Position numbers and translations under genes: made by a program
Part shown: piece after piece, positions 1 through 9,079 of the stretch
How the letters are laid out: each line of letters begins with the position of its first letter
Position numbering within the stretch: the stretch's first letter is position 1
Origin: Isotricha intestinalis
Lineage: Eukaryota > Ciliophora > Litostomatea > Vestibuliferida > Isotrichidae
Length of the DNA stretch: 45,080 bases
Direction: 5' to 3'
Assembly (NCBI GenBank): GCA_023807065.1
Contig: JAJJLU010003619.1
Coordinates: forward strand, 1-45,080
Notes under the pieces: generated by a model
Seen by the model: the letters and a program-made list of their open reading frames with translations, nothing else
What the model was told of the DNA's origin: nothing
Database searches by the model: none

Positions 1-720
1 TATTGTTGATATTATATCCTTCTTTTTCTCCTAAATATTTTAAGTTGAGTTATAAATCTTTTACTACTTCATTAATTACTTTATCATAAATTGTTAATTT
101 TTTGTTAAAATAAATATATTCATATTTATATTTTTCTTTTAATTTTAACGATAGTTCTGCATATGAAATAAGTATCTAGATCTGCAAAAACTATATATCT
201 ATCTTTTTTAATTCGTATAGATAATTATATTAATTGTTTTAATACTTATCATCAATTTTATTTTGGTTTCTTCATGATTGTATTTTTAGAAAATTATTAA
301 TATTATTTATAGATTCATTCATATCAATAATAATAGAATTTTCAGGTTTAACTTCCCTTTTTCTTTGGGAGGTTCATTTAAAAATTTGGATTATCATTAA
401 ATATGAGATTTCTATAATTGTTGTTAAATCTTCTTTTCTTATTTCTAATATATTTCCTTTGTTATAGTAGTTTATTCTTCTATATTGATTATTAGATTTT
501 CCAAATCTAAAAATCTTATTATTATATCTTTTTTTTCTAAAAGGACAATTAATTTTCTAATTAAAAAATTTCAAATATTCTATGCTATTAATTAATTTAT
601 TTCTTTTTCCACCATTATTTTTATTAAATTTTTTAATATTGAAATAAAGTTTTCTTTTATTTATTTTCTTCTATGATTCTTAACATATATTAAATTATTA
701 CCTGTAAAACCAAATAACTA
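1..720 (-). pseudogene. Decayed coding-like sequence, runs off the left edge
   Basis: No intact open frame exists here. Read on the minus strand, one frame gives coding-like sequence across most of the stretch but carries about ten TAA/TAG and two TGA codons. A short segment near 350-390 (reading FLNEPPKEKGK) makes better sense in another frame, so at least one indel is likely. My hand count of G+C by codon position over 1-360 gives position 1 clearly above positions 2 and 3, as in real genes of this window. The 360-720 half shows little such signal. No family was recognised. The most economical reading is a gene relic with nonsense mutations. A gene with recoded stops is a weaker alternative. 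Confidence 0.3.
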
Positions 721-797
721 CTTAATAAAATTCTATTATAAACTTTCAAAAACTCTTAAAAAATTATTTTTTTTATTTTTAAACATAATTAAAAAAA

Positions 798-1316
798 ATG
801 GATCAAATTCCATCCCAAACAAATCCAAATGAAGAAGAAGAGGATGAGACAACATATATAAAGTTAAAAAAATTATTTGACGACAACAAAATAAAATACA
901 ACCACATGATACACTCATCTGCAAAAACAAGTGAAGAAGTGGCAAAAATAAGAGGAACACCTTTAGAGACAGGAGCTAAGGCAATGATAATAAAAATAGA
1001 TGATGGATTTGTAGAAGTAGTAATTCCAGCAAATAAGAAATTTCAAAGTAGACCTGCAAAAAAACTTTTAAAAACTGATTGTTTAAGATTTGCTACGAAA
1101 GAAGAATTATCTAATTTAACTCATTGTATTCAAGGTGCTGTTCCTCCTTTTGGATCTATTTTTGGTTTACAAACTTATTGTGATCAAGAAATTTTTAATA
1201 ATTTGAATTATGATTATATTTCTTTCAATGGGGGATTGAGAACAAGAAGTTTTCAAATTAAAAAAGATGATTATAAAAAAATTGAAAATCCTATTTTATG
1301 TAATATTTGTAAGTGA
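798..1316 (+). CDS. YbaK/ProX-type aminoacyl-tRNA deacylase-like protein
   Basis: A 172-residue protein matching the YbaK/aminoacyl-tRNA editing domain family, whose members hydrolyse misacylated tRNAs (for example Cys-tRNAPro) in trans or as ProRS-associated editing domains. After an acidic N-terminus (EEEEDE, residues 12-17) the single domain fills the rest: helix KLKKLFDDNKI, the GAKAMIIK segment with the conserved Lys of the family (about K61), the strand FVEVVIPA, and the GAVPPFG loop (113-119) that closes the substrate pocket. Length is typical of stand-alone members. The start is the first ATG after an A-rich leader. The stop is TGA, one of the few in the window. It is convergent with the helicase gene, 163 bases away. 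The family is clear; substrate specificity is not readable from sequence. Confidence 0.85.
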   Translation: MDQIPSQTNPNEEEEDETTYIKLKKLFDDNKIKYNHMIHSSAKTSEEVAKIRGTPLETGAKAMIIKIDDGFVEVVIPANKKFQSRPAKKLLKTDCLRFATKEELSNLTHCIQGAVPPFGSIFGLQTYCDQEIFNNLNYDYISFNGGLRTRSFQIKKDDYKKIENPILCNICK

Positions 1317-1479
1317 TTTATTTTTTTTTTCTTGTTTTTTCTTTTATTTTTTAAAAGAAGGAAATTGGACTTAAAATGGATTTCATCTTTTATTTAATTC
1401 CAATTAGTTTTAAAAAAAAAAATAATAAAATAAAAAGATGACAATTGGACTTTATAAATAAATAAAAAATATATTAATT

Positions 1480-4146
1480 CTAAAACTTAAGATTTTTCTC
1501 ATAAACAAACTCAGTCCATTTTTTCCAAATACCACTCCTTTTTAAGCAATTTTCATCTCCAATGACAATTAAACAATATTTAGCTCTAGTCAATAAAACA
1601 TTAACTCTTCTATTATCATTAACAAATCCAATTCTTCCATAATTATTACTTCTAACTAAAGAAACAATAATAATATCTCTTTCCATTCCTTGAAAACCAT
1701 CAATTGTATCTACAATAATATTATTATTATTAATATTATTATCAAAAAGGGCTTTTTTAATTTTATTTTTCTGTGAATCATAAGGAGTTATTATACCTAT
1801 TGATTTATCATTAATATTATTTTGAATATTATTTAATATATCAATAACTTTATTAACTTCAATTTCATTATAACAAGAATTAGTTTTATTTTCAATTTGT
1901 TCTCCTCCATTAATATTATAGAAAATAATGTTATAATTTGGATTAGGAAATTTAATATGATTTATAACTCTCATTTTATTATCAATTCCATTTAAAATTT
2001 TATTATCATAAAATTCCTTACTGGAAAATTCAAATAAAGAACTATGCATTCTATATTGAGTATCTAATTGACAAGAATTAATTTTATATTCAAATAATCT
2101 TTCAAACAAAGATTTATTTAAATTTAATTTAACAGCTTCATTAGAAATAATAGTAGGAGGTAATTGTTTATGATCTCCAATTAAAACTAATTGATTACAA
2201 TGATGTAATAAAGGAATTAAAGTACTTAATTCAGTAGCTTGAGAACATTCATCAATAATAACAAAAGGGAAAGAAATTAATTTTAAAAATTCATTTGAAC
2301 TTCCAACATTTGTACATAATATTACATTTGAAGTTATTATATTTGATTTAATCATTCCATATAATACATCTGAATTATCTTTTGAATTGTATCTATATAC
2401 ACTTATATTATTTTTATTTTTTAAATATGAATATATTATATCTATTGCACAATTACTTTCAGTGCATACTAATATTTTATTTCTTTCTTCTTGATTCTTT
2501 AATCTTTGAAGTCTTACATATTCATTTATTATTTCTACACATGTTATTGTTTTTCCTGTTCCTGGAGGACCTAATATTAATGTTAATCTTTCTGTTAAAC
2601 TTTTTTCAATTGCATTTATTTGACTTTTATTTAAATTTTGATTTTGAACTTTATAATTTTTTGGTAATGAAATTATTTTGGAAGATGCTAAATTTCTTAT
2701 TGTTTCATTATTATAATTTTTTGAAAATGAACCTATTATTATTTGTCTTAATTCATTTGATAATAAATCATTATCATTTATACAAAAATCAGAAAAACAT
2801 TCTAATGTCCTTTGATATACAAATATATTTAAAATTTTTTGAATTTTTATATTTTCAAATTTTATATTTTCAGGATTTTTAGTAATATTTTTTCTTAATT
2901 TAAAACTTAAATCATTATTAATTTTAGATATTAAAGCAAGTTCTCTTTTATTATTAATTTCTAAAGAAACAATTTCAGTTTCAGATATTAATTTTGTTTT
3001 TTTTTCTTTAACAATTTTTTTAATTAAATTTTTATTTTCAATTGGAATAAAAGTACAAATTTCTTGGGCAAATCTAGAACCAATAATTTCCATTTGTCCA
3101 ATAACTTCAACATTATTAATTAAATTTAAAGAACTTTGATTTCCTTCATTTCTAAATAAATGAAATAAAGTATCAAGTAATTCAATATGAAAACTTTTTT
3201 TAAAATAACAATAATATTCTGTAAAAGGAATATCTTCATTAAAGTAACTTACATTATTAAAAAAAGTATTTAATAAATCTGTTATTTTTTTCCAATTATC
3301 TATATAAGGACTTATAAATAATAAACTATCTAAAATTTCATGTTTAATTTGTGAATTAATATATTCTTTATTTTTCTCAGAAAATAATATTTTTAATATA
3401 TTTTCTAAATTCTCTTTATCACCATTAATTAAATATTGATACCAAGTTAAACTTAAATCATTCCATTGTAAATTATTATTTTCTAATTTACATAAATTTT
3501 CAATAGCATTTAATATTTTGTTATTATCTTCTATTTTTCCTTCTGATAATTTTTTAGAATAAATTTGAACCATTTTTTTCGTTTCTTCTGGATTATCATT
3601 ATTAATTATTTTTAAATTTTCTAATCTAATATCTTTTTCTTGTTGAATAAAATTAGATAATTTACAAAATAAATTATTGGAATTTCCATTTTCATTAAAA
3701 GAATATTCATCAGGATTATCAATATTAAAAAAATTTTTATTTTTTTCTTCAATAATTTGATTAATACATTCCATTTGAAAATGGTCGATATTAACTAATA
3801 AATTTTTTTCTATTAAACTATTAATAATTTGACTTAAAGCATTTCTTCTTGCTTCTTTTTTATTTTTTCCAAGACCTTCACCAAAACATTTTTCATTGAA
3901 AATTCCAGAAAAATTTTCTAATTGTAATTTTATTAAAAATTGAGTATTTTTTACAACTTGTTTTGATTCTATTATACTTATTTTTGATCCTGTTCTTTGT
4001 ATATATTCATTAAATCCTATATAATTATTTAATTCCCAATATTCTTTTAATGCTCTTGCTTGTTCTAATGTTATTTTTTCATATATTTTTAAAGATTTTT
4101 TAAATAGGGAATCCCCAATTGGATTTGATGTTTTTTTATTGAGCAT
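1480..4146 (-). CDS. dsRBD-containing UPF1-like superfamily 1 RNA/DNA helicase
   Basis: An 888-residue SF1B helicase of the UPF1/SMG2-IGHMBP2-SETX class. Residues about 40-110 look like a double-stranded-RNA-binding motif (FNEYIQRTG, then GLGKNKKEARRNALSQ, the dsRBM helix-2 Lys/Ala pattern). The middle is helical linker. The helicase core has motif I GPPGTGKT (526-533), motif II DECSQ (632-636), motif III GDHKQLPP, motif IV region QYRMHSSL, motif V DTIDGFQGME and motif VI NVLLTRAK. The Cys/His UPF1 N-terminal domain is absent, so it is not canonical UPF1. Expected role: ATP-driven unwinding of RNA or RNA:DNA hybrids. It is divergent from the coiled-coil gene at 4379 with 232 bases between. 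Helicase assignment is firm; the dsRBD is inferred from pattern and the cellular role is unknown. Confidence 0.9.
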   Translation of the reverse strand: MLNKKTSNPIGDSLFKKSLKIYEKITLEQARALKEYWELNNYIGFNEYIQRTGSKISIIESKQVVKNTQFLIKLQLENFSGIFNEKCFGEGLGKNKKEARRNALSQIINSLIEKNLLVNIDHFQMECINQIIEEKNKNFFNIDNPDEYSFNENGNSNNLFCKLSNFIQQEKDIRLENLKIINNDNPEETKKMVQIYSKKLSEGKIEDNNKILNAIENLCKLENNNLQWNDLSLTWYQYLINGDKENLENILKILFSEKNKEYINSQIKHEILDSLLFISPYIDNWKKITDLLNTFFNNVSYFNEDIPFTEYYCYFKKSFHIELLDTLFHLFRNEGNQSSLNLINNVEVIGQMEIIGSRFAQEICTFIPIENKNLIKKIVKEKKTKLISETEIVSLEINNKRELALISKINNDLSFKLRKNITKNPENIKFENIKIQKILNIFVYQRTLECFSDFCINDNDLLSNELRQIIIGSFSKNYNNETIRNLASSKIISLPKNYKVQNQNLNKSQINAIEKSLTERLTLILGPPGTGKTITCVEIINEYVRLQRLKNQEERNKILVCTESNCAIDIIYSYLKNKNNISVYRYNSKDNSDVLYGMIKSNIITSNVILCTNVGSSNEFLKLISFPFVIIDECSQATELSTLIPLLHHCNQLVLIGDHKQLPPTIISNEAVKLNLNKSLFERLFEYKINSCQLDTQYRMHSSLFEFSSKEFYDNKILNGIDNKMRVINHIKFPNPNYNIIFYNINGGEQIENKTNSCYNEIEVNKVIDILNNIQNNINDKSIGIITPYDSQKNKIKKALFDNNINNNNIIVDTIDGFQGMERDIIIVSLVRSNNYGRIGFVNDNRRVNVLLTRAKYCLIVIGDENCLKRSGIWKKWTEFVYEKNLKF

Positions 4147-4378
4147 AATTTAAATATTTAATTATTTTTTTGGTCAAAAATTAAAATTATTTTATTTACA
4201 TCAAAATATCTTATAAAAAAATATTATAGTTTTATTTTCTCTTCAACAAAATTTCATAAATTTGGAAATAATTTTATTCAATTTATATTTTTCCAAAATT
4301 TATTAACATTAAAAACAATTAAATTTATATTAAATAACAATAATATTTCCATTAATATAAAATATAATAAAAAAATAA

Positions 4379-6325
4379 ATGTATATAAATACAAGTAGAA
4401 GTAATTCAGAAAAAAAGAACAAAACAACATATTCAATTCGAAATTTATTAACATACACGAGATCAGATTTCAGTGAAAAAGTAAGAAAAATAAGATTAAA
4501 ATCTCAAATAGAAAAAAATTCTATATTATCAGATTTTCATAGAAGTATAATTCAAAGAAAATTTGAAAATCACACAAAACATAAATTATTTATAGAAACA
4601 GAAGATAATCATAGAAATATAACAGGAAGTGAAATTTTTTTAACAAAAATAAACAAAAGTTTAAAAAATCAAACAACAACAAATTATACTAATAAAACTC
4701 AATCATTAACAGAAAGAAATAAATCTTCAATTGATAATTTAAAATTATATTCTAAACATTATAATAAAAAATATCCTATTATTAATTATAAATTACCTTT
4801 TACTTTCAATAAAATAATTGGAAATTATTTTGATAAAGAAAATGGAAGAAATTACATTAAAGAATCATTATCTCAATTTACAGAAAGAGTAAAAATTAAA
4901 CATATATATAATATTAATCATCAAATTTTACTTACAAGATATCAAAAAATAGAAGAAAATAATCAATTAAAAATTCAAGAAATAAATAGAAAAATATTAA
5001 TTATGGAAAAAGCAAAAAATTATTATAATAATTTTATGGAAAATTTATATCAATATGTGAGATATTTAGATAATATTATTATAAGAGAAAGAAAAATTAT
5101 GAGTGATTTATATAGTTATCAAAGTGATTTAGAATTTTTAAAATTAAATTTATTGAATAAAATAAAAAAAACAAATATGCTTTTAGAATTATATAAACAA
5201 TATAAAAATTTTTTACTTTTAGTAAAATATAAAAAAACGAAATTAACAGAAATTCCAGAAAAAGAATTAAAAAAATTTGGAATTTTTTTAAAAACAAAAG
5301 ATTCTTCATCATCAATAATATCTAGATTACAATCTTTTCCAAAAAAAGCAAATTCAAATATGTCTTTAAATAATTATAATACTTCAAGAAAAGGAAGTCT
5401 TTCAAGTAGAGAATTAATAAAATTTTCTTCTAATAATATTATAAAAAAATTCAGTAAATTTGATTTTGATGATTCGCTTAAAAATACTTCTATGACTAAT
5501 ATTTACGATTATAATAATACTTTTTTTAATATTCCAATTTTTGATTCAACTGATGAATTTATTTATAAAATGAATTATTTAGAAGAGCATGTAAAAGAAC
5601 TTTTTTCTATTTTCAGTGATGTTAAATATAACTTAAATAGTTTAATTATTGAAAAAAATAAATTAAAAGAAATAGGCGAAAATGAAGAGAAAAACAAAAT
5701 AAAAATACAATATAATGAACAATTAAATAAAGAATTAGAAAGAATAAAAGAAAAAAATAAAGTACTTAATAATAAATTAAAAAATTTAAAAAATAAATCA
5801 AATATAGAAACTAAAAATAAGGTGTTTAATAAAATTAAAAATATATTAATTTCTCTTCCAATAAATATTGAAATTGATTTTAATATTATTAATTTTTATG
5901 GAAAAATAAACAATAAAAAAACAGAAAATATTTTTGATGATGGAAAATATATTAATAAGAGTATTTATGGATTAAATATATTAGAAATGATATTATTATA
6001 TTATCAAAATTATATGAAAAACACACTTAAAAATCCAAAAATACAATACATTTATGATAATATTATTTTTGATTTAGAAAAAAAGAAAAGAATAGATAAA
6101 AATAAGAAAATTAAATTAAAATTCGAATTAAATAATTTAGATAAATTATGTGATGAGAATAAAAAGATAAATAAAAATATTGTATTACCTATTAGAAAAA
6201 TAGATATTTATGAAAAATTAATTTTAAGAAAAAAATTTGAAAAAAAAGAAAAATTAAAAAGAAAAAAAGAAAATGAAAGAAACAAAAATGGAAACGAATA
6301 TGAAAATTGGATAATATATTCATAA
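4379..6325 (+). CDS. Coiled-coil protein, possibly DUF4200/CFAP100-like
   Basis: A 648-residue, Lys/Asn-rich protein. The basic N-terminal 130 residues look disordered. Long heptad-like helices occupy roughly residues 170-300 and 390-480, and the tail is very basic (KKFEKKEKLKRKKENER). The helix with YNNFMENLYQYVRYLDN followed by LLELYKQYKNFLLLVKYK resembles the layout of DUF4200 proteins (CFAP73/CFAP100 type axonemal components). A later segment (STDEFIYKMNYLEEHVKEL) could be the linker seen in that group. This is pattern resemblance only. Generic coiled-coil cytoskeletal protein is the safe label. It ends 99 bases before the next gene on the same strand. Confidence 0.7.
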   Translation: MYINTSRSNSEKKNKTTYSIRNLLTYTRSDFSEKVRKIRLKSQIEKNSILSDFHRSIIQRKFENHTKHKLFIETEDNHRNITGSEIFLTKINKSLKNQTTTNYTNKTQSLTERNKSSIDNLKLYSKHYNKKYPIINYKLPFTFNKIIGNYFDKENGRNYIKESLSQFTERVKIKHIYNINHQILLTRYQKIEENNQLKIQEINRKILIMEKAKNYYNNFMENLYQYVRYLDNIIIRERKIMSDLYSYQSDLEFLKLNLLNKIKKTNMLLELYKQYKNFLLLVKYKKTKLTEIPEKELKKFGIFLKTKDSSSSIISRLQSFPKKANSNMSLNNYNTSRKGSLSSRELIKFSSNNIIKKFSKFDFDDSLKNTSMTNIYDYNNTFFNIPIFDSTDEFIYKMNYLEEHVKELFSIFSDVKYNLNSLIIEKNKLKEIGENEEKNKIKIQYNEQLNKELERIKEKNKVLNNKLKNLKNKSNIETKNKVFNKIKNILISLPINIEIDFNIINFYGKINNKKTENIFDDGKYINKSIYGLNILEMILLYYQNYMKNTLKNPKIQYIYDNIIFDLEKKKRIDKNKKIKLKFELNNLDKLCDENKKINKNIVLPIRKIDIYEKLILRKKFEKKEKLKRKKENERNKNGNEYENWIIYS

Positions 6326-6424
6326 TAATAATAATAATAATATATAAATTAATATGATTATAAAATATAACTTAAAATAATTTTTTAATAAAAACTAAAA
6401 TTTAAAAACAAAAAAATAAAAAAA

Positions 6425-7777
6425 ATGATAATACAATGTATAATAACAATAATAAATATCATTTCCATAAAAAATAACATAATAATTCCATTCTACACAA
6501 AAGAAGAAAAATTAGAAAATTTATCTCATAATTCATTAATGACAAAAATGTTTCCAAATAAAATAGAAACAAAAATAAACATTGGAACACCAAATCAAGA
6601 AATTCCTTTAAGAATAAAATTACTTAGATATCCAATTTCAATATCAAGTAAATCCATTAATTCTTTTAAAATAGAAAAATTCGATGAAAAAAATTCATCA
6701 ACATATATTTCTTTAGATATAAGAGAAAATTATTATGGTTATCAAGATTTTCAATTAGCAAAAAAATCAAAAGATAATATTTTTTTAAATAATAATAATA
6801 TAACTTTAAATAACTTTACTTTCTTTTTAGCAACAATGGAATTACAAAATTATATGGAAAGTGGAGTTTTAGGTTTAAGAATTCCTGATAATAATTATAG
6901 AACAATTGATGTTAATTTTATTAAACAATTAAAAGAAAGAAATTTAATTAATTCATATAATTTTTTTATTAGATATTTAAATGAAAAAGAAGGAGAATTA
7001 ATTATTGGAAATTTACCTCATGAAATTAATAATAATATATTTAATGAAAATAATTTTATTGAATTTAAAGCTACTATTATTTCTGATTCTTTAGGATTTT
7101 ATTTTAAAGATTCTTTCTTTGGAAATATATTGATTGAAAGTGATTTTAAAGGAGAATTAGCTATTGAAGATAATTTTATTAGAGGAGATAATTCTTTTAA
7201 AAATATTTTAATTAAACATTTCTTTCAAATTTATTTTGATAGAAAAATATGCTTTAATAGTTCTTTTGATTATTTAGAATTTAAAAAAAATGATTTTTTT
7301 TATTGTAATAAAAATATTAATTTAAGTGAATTTCAAAATATTAATTTTACTGTTAAAGATACTAATTTTTCAATTCTTTTTGAAAGTAAAGACTTGTTTT
7401 TTGAATATAATGATTATTATTATTTTGTAATCTATTTTCCTCAAATATCTTATAATTATAATCATTTTAGATTAGGAAAACCTTTTTTTAAAAAATATTT
7501 AATTACTTTTAATCAAGACAAAAAAATGATTGGGTATTATAAAACTATAATTAAAGAAAAAAATATAAATTTTAATATAAATAAAAAATATATTCCTTGG
7601 ATTATTACTATTATTTCTGTAATTGGTATGTTAATAATGGGATTTTATATTTTATATTATCGACCTTTTAGATTAAGAAAAAAAAGAGCAAATGAATTAG
7701 AGGATGAATATGATTATATTTCAGATAATAATAATAAAAATAAAAATGATTATTTTTCTATTAATGAACAAAATTAA
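6425..7777 (+). CDS. Pepsin-like (A1) membrane protein lacking the first catalytic Asp
   Basis: 450 residues: a hydrophobic N-terminal signal (1-16), a pepsin-fold lumenal domain, one transmembrane helix (about 390-412) and a short acidic/Asn-rich cytosolic tail. Family marks are INIGTPNQEI (51-60), GVLGL (147-151), EGELIIG (189-195) and the C-terminal strand FRLGKPFFKKYLITFNQDKKMIGYY. In the family the G-T-P-x-Q strand leads into the catalytic D-T-G-S; here that position is Lys65 (IKLLRYPIS). The second site may keep Asp249 (AIED) but lacks the G-T/S that follows. The layout resembles a membrane-tethered aspartyl protease, but it is probably inactive. It may be a binding or sorting receptor. 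Confident on fold, moderately confident on loss of activity. Confidence 0.75.
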   Translation: MIIQCIITIINIISIKNNIIIPFYTKEEKLENLSHNSLMTKMFPNKIETKINIGTPNQEIPLRIKLLRYPISISSKSINSFKIEKFDEKNSSTYISLDIRENYYGYQDFQLAKKSKDNIFLNNNNITLNNFTFFLATMELQNYMESGVLGLRIPDNNYRTIDVNFIKQLKERNLINSYNFFIRYLNEKEGELIIGNLPHEINNNIFNENNFIEFKATIISDSLGFYFKDSFFGNILIESDFKGELAIEDNFIRGDNSFKNILIKHFFQIYFDRKICFNSSFDYLEFKKNDFFYCNKNINLSEFQNINFTVKDTNFSILFESKDLFFEYNDYYYFVIYFPQISYNYNHFRLGKPFFKKYLITFNQDKKMIGYYKTIIKEKNINFNINKKYIPWIITIISVIGMLIMGFYILYYRPFRLRKKRANELEDEYDYISDNNNKNKNDYFSINEQN

Positions 7778-7975
7778 TGTTATAATTTTAATATAATAAT
7801 ATATTAATTTGAATGTGTTTAAAAAAAACAAAAAAAGTTTTAATTAAATATAATATTAAATGTTCAATAAAGGAATAAATTATTTAATTGAGAAAAATAT
7901 AAAAGAAAAAAATTTTTTCTTAATAATCTATATTATATTATTTAAATATACCAATTAAAATATTTCAAAAATTAT

Positions 7976-8986
7976 TTAATATATAACAAATATAATTAAA
8001 AAACATAAAATTGACAATTTAATTCTTCCACTGATATTAATGGTAAAAAAATATTGATAAGCACAATCATCAGCATCAATAATTAAATTCCAATAATTAT
8101 ACTCGAAAAATGTTTTAGAAACTTCAAAATTATTTAAACTAAATCTAAACCTTTCAATAAGAAAATCATCTTGATTAATTTTATTTAATTTCTTTTTATA
8201 TACATTAACATATTTTAAAAAATTATTTTCAATAGTATTATTAGGACAATAATAAGCTCCTAAACTAGAAATTAAGCAATTAACTTTTTCAACAATAATG
8301 TTATTATTATTATAAATAACTTCAATATCACATTTATCTTTATCATTGCCATTAAAACCACAATTATTAATAATTTTACCTTTTCTAACACAAATATTAT
8401 TATATAAATCTCCGCTTTCACAAACTAATTTATCATTAGCATTTTCTCCTATTTTAACAGAAGCAATTTCAATACATTTTTTATCCTTATAATTATCAAT
8501 AGAAGAAATAGAACAAATTGTTCCTAAAGGACATTCTAAATTATTATTACAATTATCGTATTTATTCTTTGGTTTTTGACAAGAATTATACTTTAAATTA
8601 TTATCATACGAACAAATTAATCCTTTTAAACATTGAAATCTGTTTGGATCACATTTTCTATTTAAAGAATAACCAGAACATCTTTTCATTTTACATTCAT
8701 TTGATGAACATTGAATATCTCTTCTACATGGCTCTGAATGCATTAATTTTTCTATTTTTGAAACACACATTCCTATATTATTATTTAATTTTGATGTTGA
8801 TAGTATTTGACACATTTTTCCTCTTCTACATTTTGTTAAAAAATTGATTATATTTGTCCCTAAATATGATTGGTCTAAACATTGGAAATCTGCTAAATCT
8901 TTTTCTGAACATATATAAATTTCCCTTTCTAATGTTTTTAGGAATAAGAAATTATATAAAAAAATTGAAATTTTAGGGAATTTCAT
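7976..8986 (-). CDS. Cysteine-rich secreted or GPI-anchored surface protein
   Basis: A 336-residue protein with an N-terminal hydrophobic signal (MKFPKISIFLYNFLF) and about two dozen cysteines, mostly between residues 25 and 250, spaced in small disulfide-knot patterns (for example CRRDIQCSSNECKMKRC and CNNNLECPLGTIC). These resemble the Dickkopf/EGF-like short Cys-rich modules common in protist surface proteins. The protein ends in a short hydrophobic stretch with nothing after it (LSILCFLIIFVIY), as expected for a GPI-addition signal or a tail anchor. It is an extracellular or surface protein of unknown partner. It lies tail-to-tail with the pepsin-like gene (198-base gap) and 93 bases downstream of the end of the giant minus-strand gene. 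No enzymatic motif is visible. Confidence 0.75.
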   Translation of the reverse strand: MKFPKISIFLYNFLFLKTLEREIYICSEKDLADFQCLDQSYLGTNIINFLTKCRRGKMCQILSTSKLNNNIGMCVSKIEKLMHSEPCRRDIQCSSNECKMKRCSGYSLNRKCDPNRFQCLKGLICSYDNNLKYNSCQKPKNKYDNCNNNLECPLGTICSISSIDNYKDKKCIEIASVKIGENANDKLVCESGDLYNNICVRKGKIINNCGFNGNDKDKCDIEVIYNNNNIIVEKVNCLISSLGAYYCPNNTIENNFLKYVNVYKKKLNKINQDDFLIERFRFSLNNFEVSKTFFEYNYWNLIIDADDCAYQYFFTINISGRIKLSILCFLIIFVIY

Positions 8987-9079
8987 TTTTTTTTTGAAAA
9001 GTTATTTTTTCTATTTTGTGTTTTTTTATTTACTTTAATATATATTATTTATTATTTATTTATTGAAGATTTTTTTTAT

